From positions 9,590,869 to 9,654,868 of the forward strand of contig ML677385.1 of NCBI GenBank assembly GCA_007922305.1: a stretch of 64,000 nt of DNA. The letters run 5' to 3'. Each line of letters opens with the position of its first letter. Position 1 is the stretch's first letter. Under the pieces are notes generated by a model. The model did not search any database and was not told where the DNA came from. It worked only from the letters and a program-made list of their open reading frames with translations. The stretch comes from Dermatemys mawii (lineage: Eukaryota > Chordata > Testudines > Dermatemydidae). The position numbers were made by a program, and so were the translations under genes. Shown here one piece after another: positions 61,216 through 64,000 of this stretch.

Positions 61216-63115
61216 CAACAGTGATTATTGTGAAGGAAATTGACTGGATTGTTTCTTATCCTTGGTAAAATCTTTTATTTCTAATACCTTTACAAATTAA
61301 ATTAAGCATGAGAAAATAATGAACTTTTAATCTGTTCTAAAGCCCATCTTTGATACAAAAAGATCCCAGTATACATAAGTCAAACATTGAAAAAACTTTG
61401 ACTTTGAAAATTTAATACAGTTTTTAATCTGCTTACCTCTCGCATTTCAGCTCACTTTGCAGTTATGGTTTTCAGCTTAGGTGGCTTCATTGGATTTCCA
61501 CCCCCACCAATCCTTATTTAGTGGCTCTTTATTTATGAAGTAAAGAAAAGATGCTTAAAGCATAGACCCAGAATATTTATAATATGAGAATAATACATTT
61601 ATCTAACACACATTACAAATTCCTCTGGCCTTGACAGATTCAGTTCAAATTAATACAGTGCTCACTGCTGCAGCAGCAGAAGAAGCTAGAATGTTGGTCC
61701 TTTCATCTTCAAATCAATTCCTTTGAAGCAGAAAATCCTCCAGAGTAAACCGTGGTGAATCTAAATAAAAAAGGAAGCTCTATGTATGCATCTCTCCCTT
61801 GTACCCTTTCTCTCAAGTCAGTCATTCCTTAACTCAACCATACAGCAAGACAAAAATAAAATGTTAACCAACTGTCAAAATATGTATGTACCCTTTTCAG
61901 CATTGAGGATTTTATATAACCTTTAATACTTGGTTACTCATTGCCTCATCCTACAAATATTTCTTTACACTGAAATTTATATCCTTTCTTTGCTCAGGTC
62001 ATTATGATTTCCCTTTGTTTATTTTCTTCCAAGGCAATTACCATTAAGTAGTCAGTCCACCATAGCATCCTGCCTTTTCATCCTTGTGTCTGCTTTATTG
62101 TACACTGGAACATACAGTTTGCCTTAGCAAATAATACCATTAGTTCATTAAGATAGGTACTGCACCCTGCCTTTGGCAGTGGCCAATGACCAATAATTAA
62201 GAAAAATTGATAGCTATATTTGATACGGTATTGTGGGATGTATCGACTCTTCAGAGATAAGGGAAGAAATTCTGCCAATATGAAAAGCACCCTATTCTGA
62301 AGATGCCCATGGGAAAAAAATCCGTTATAATAGGTGAGCTTGGTATCATTACCTATTGTTAAGGATGTTCAATACTTTCAGGTGTTTTTAACTTTGCCAA
62401 ATGTTACCTGTTTGGGCTGAAATTTTCCATACACTGCTGTTTGCCTATTTCTTTGGTTTTTTGCACAAATTAAAAAATTCTGGTGACCTCTTCTTCCCAG
62501 TACCTCCATGGTTTGGAACAAGGATTTGATATTTGGCAAGGGGCAAGAGGCCATTTCTGTGAAAATTTGACCAAGTTATAAGTCTGGGGGAGGAATGAGT
62601 TTCTACATGCTCAGTAGACACTGATTAGATTTTACCAGCTAAATTCCCCAAAGATTCCCCACTCTATGTATGTTTCATTCAATGATAAGCAGGACTTTTC
62701 CTGCATTTGCAGCTCTGAGCTGCTGCAGCTATGCCAGATTTGGATCTGGGCACCAGAACTGGGAGCTGGAAGAATTTCTCTTCTATGCTCTGTGTAATCC
62801 CCTTGCTGGGGAAGAAAGAGAAACTTTAATTTGGGCATCTTCTGCATTTGGATTATGATATAGTAGTTAATTGCATACTATATTTTTCCCAAGATTATTG
62901 CCTTATTCAGTGAATAGGAGGAACCTGCTCTGAGGATGAATCAGGGTTATATGATGAAAGGAGAATGTTATCTGTAGAACCCTCGTCTCATTTGTTGCAG
63001 AAGCTAGAAAGTATTTTGTGAATGAAGCAGGAGATTGCAGAAAGAGGGGGAAATGATTTCCAGTGCAGTTGAATGCACCCGTGGAGAACTGGCTTCTCTC
63101 TCTTTCTGTACAACC
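61216..63115. other. Intronic stretch, nothing recognised
   Basis: Unique-looking AT-rich intron. No repeat ends or coding evidence was identified. Confidence 0.55.
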
Positions 63116-63119
63116 GTGT

Positions 63120-63475
63120 TTCTGTGTGATGCTGAGCAAATCACTTAAGCCAGTCCTTCCTTACAGGATACCTGACCTGAGGCACTAGGTTTGATTCTCA
63201 GAAGTGCTGAGAACTCTTGGCTGGAATTGAAATCCATGTGAGCTGTGCTTTGCACATATGAAGTGCTATATAATTCTATCTAAGTACTCTGAAAAATCAA
63301 GTTTTAGGAGTCAGATTGGGCACACAAAATTAATGGATACTTTTGACCTTAATCTCTCTGTGCCTCATTTCCTTATCTGTATAATGAAAATAATAATACT
63401 CACTCCTCTTACAGAGGTGGTGTAAAAATTCATTAAAGTGAAGTACTCGGATACAGTAACGATGAGCACCTTAGA
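63120..63475 (+). repeat. SINE interrupted by a nested short repeat
   Basis: gatgctgagcaaatcactta (63128 onward) and aatctctctgtgcctcattt...ctgtataatgaaaataataa (63350 onward) are consecutive parts of a tRNA-type/MIR-like SINE. The roughly 180 bp between them includes tgattctcagaagtgctgag, a short palindromic repeat, so that element probably inserted into the SINE. Confidence 0.5.
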
Positions 63476-63536
63476 AAAGCCCAAAAAGTAATGAATAATT
63501 CTGTCCTTGAGCAGTGTCTAAATAGTGCACAGTAAA

Positions 63537-63592
63537 TAGGGCCACATATTGAACAATATAGGAGAGCCTAGGGCCACATATTGAACAATAAA
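63537..63592. repeat. Short direct duplication
   Basis: tagggccacatattgaacaa occurs twice, 32 bp apart. Confidence 0.8.
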
Positions 63593-63884
63593 GAGAAAAG
63601 AAAATGCTGAATAACTGCTCATTAAGTGAGCACTACACATTCTGTATGCTGAATATGGCAAGGTTCCTGTAGAAAAAGCGTGAATGTGTCATTGAAGACT
63701 GTATCATGATGTACATGCGCAAGGGAATCAAATAAAGCTTGCACATGCAAATTTAATTCTGGAATTTCCTAGCTGCACTTTGCAACCGTAATGATATCCT
63801 TTTAATATCATTTTTGTGTGCCATGCAGAGATGTAGTCAGTAGAGAACGGATCCCCCTTAAATGTATGGCCTCTCATACTGTAG

Positions 63885-64000
63885 TATCTCAATACTTCAC
63901 AATCTTTAATGCATTTATCCTTGCAACAGCTCTGAGAGGCATGAAAATATTATTCCCATCTGTAAGCTTGGGAACTGAAGCACAGAGAGATTAATTGCCA
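63885..64000 (+). repeat. SINE/LINE-tail-like repeat, cut by window end
   Basis: tttatccttgcaacagctctgag...attattcccatctgtaag...gaactgaagcacagagagat. Same family as 8580-8720, better preserved at its 3' side. Confidence 0.55.

Larger units (their letters stand above)
37947..64000 (+). other. DMD: DMD intron 9, upstream part
   Basis: It begins with the weak donor gtctgt (37947-37952) and runs to the window end with no further dystrophin exon recognised. Exon 10 is therefore beyond 64000, in keeping with the large intron 9 of mammals. The content is unique AT-rich DNA plus the mobile elements listed separately. Confidence 0.9.

Noticed and set aside
1..64000. CRISPR arrays, bacterial operons, rRNA genes or intact tRNA genes.
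   Set aside because: No regularly spaced direct repeats, no Shine-Dalgarno-linked long frames and no complete tRNA cloverleaf; the tRNA-like segment at 46975 is a truncated SINE head.

Overview
The window is vertebrate nuclear DNA, almost entirely intronic, and most probably from a turtle (a crocodilian is the main alternative). This rests on the repeat content: CR1-type LINE tails, a Penelope-like element with a GIY-YIG domain and hammerhead-type ends, short hAT elements with 8-bp target duplications, tRNA-type SINE pieces and a degraded endogenous retrovirus. There is no bacterial-style coding.

The only host coding sequence recognised is two exons of the dystrophin gene (DMD) on the + strand: exon 8 (34388-34569, 182 bp) and exon 9 (37812-37946, 135 bp). 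They encode the end of the second calponin-homology domain of the actin-binding region and most of hinge 1. Everything before 34388 is the downstream part of intron 7, 34570-37811 is all of intron 8, and everything after 37946 is the upstream part of intron 9.

Intron 7 (1-34387) holds a mariner/Tigger-like MITE (178-356), a GC-rich cluster of hAT-type sequence (2663-5852), CR1 and SINE-like fragments, a Penelope-like element (12147-13040), a foldback retroelement end (15428-15502), a 1.3-kb GC-rich hAT element (19539-20855), a second Penelope-like terminus (28811-28945) and a small hAT MITE (32358-32572).

Intron 8 holds a small hAT MITE (35386-35717) and a striking 1.27-kb foldback element (36226-37497). 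Its two ~496-bp arms are nearly identical and it is flanked by a 7-bp direct repeat. Because it lies between two coding exons, the pre-mRNA could form a hairpin of about 490 bp there.

Intron 9 holds an AT-rich satellite (39660-39880), a MITE with two internal hairpins (41810-42092), a CR1/L3-like LINE tail (about 45270-46063), a tRNA-derived SINE head, a CR1 end with its own inverted duplication (50113-50315), a hAT element (51809-52481) and an internally deleted minus-strand endogenous retrovirus (56380-58930) with gag-like, protease and reverse-transcriptase remnants. Identifications are from reading the sequence and from memory of the families; no database search was run.
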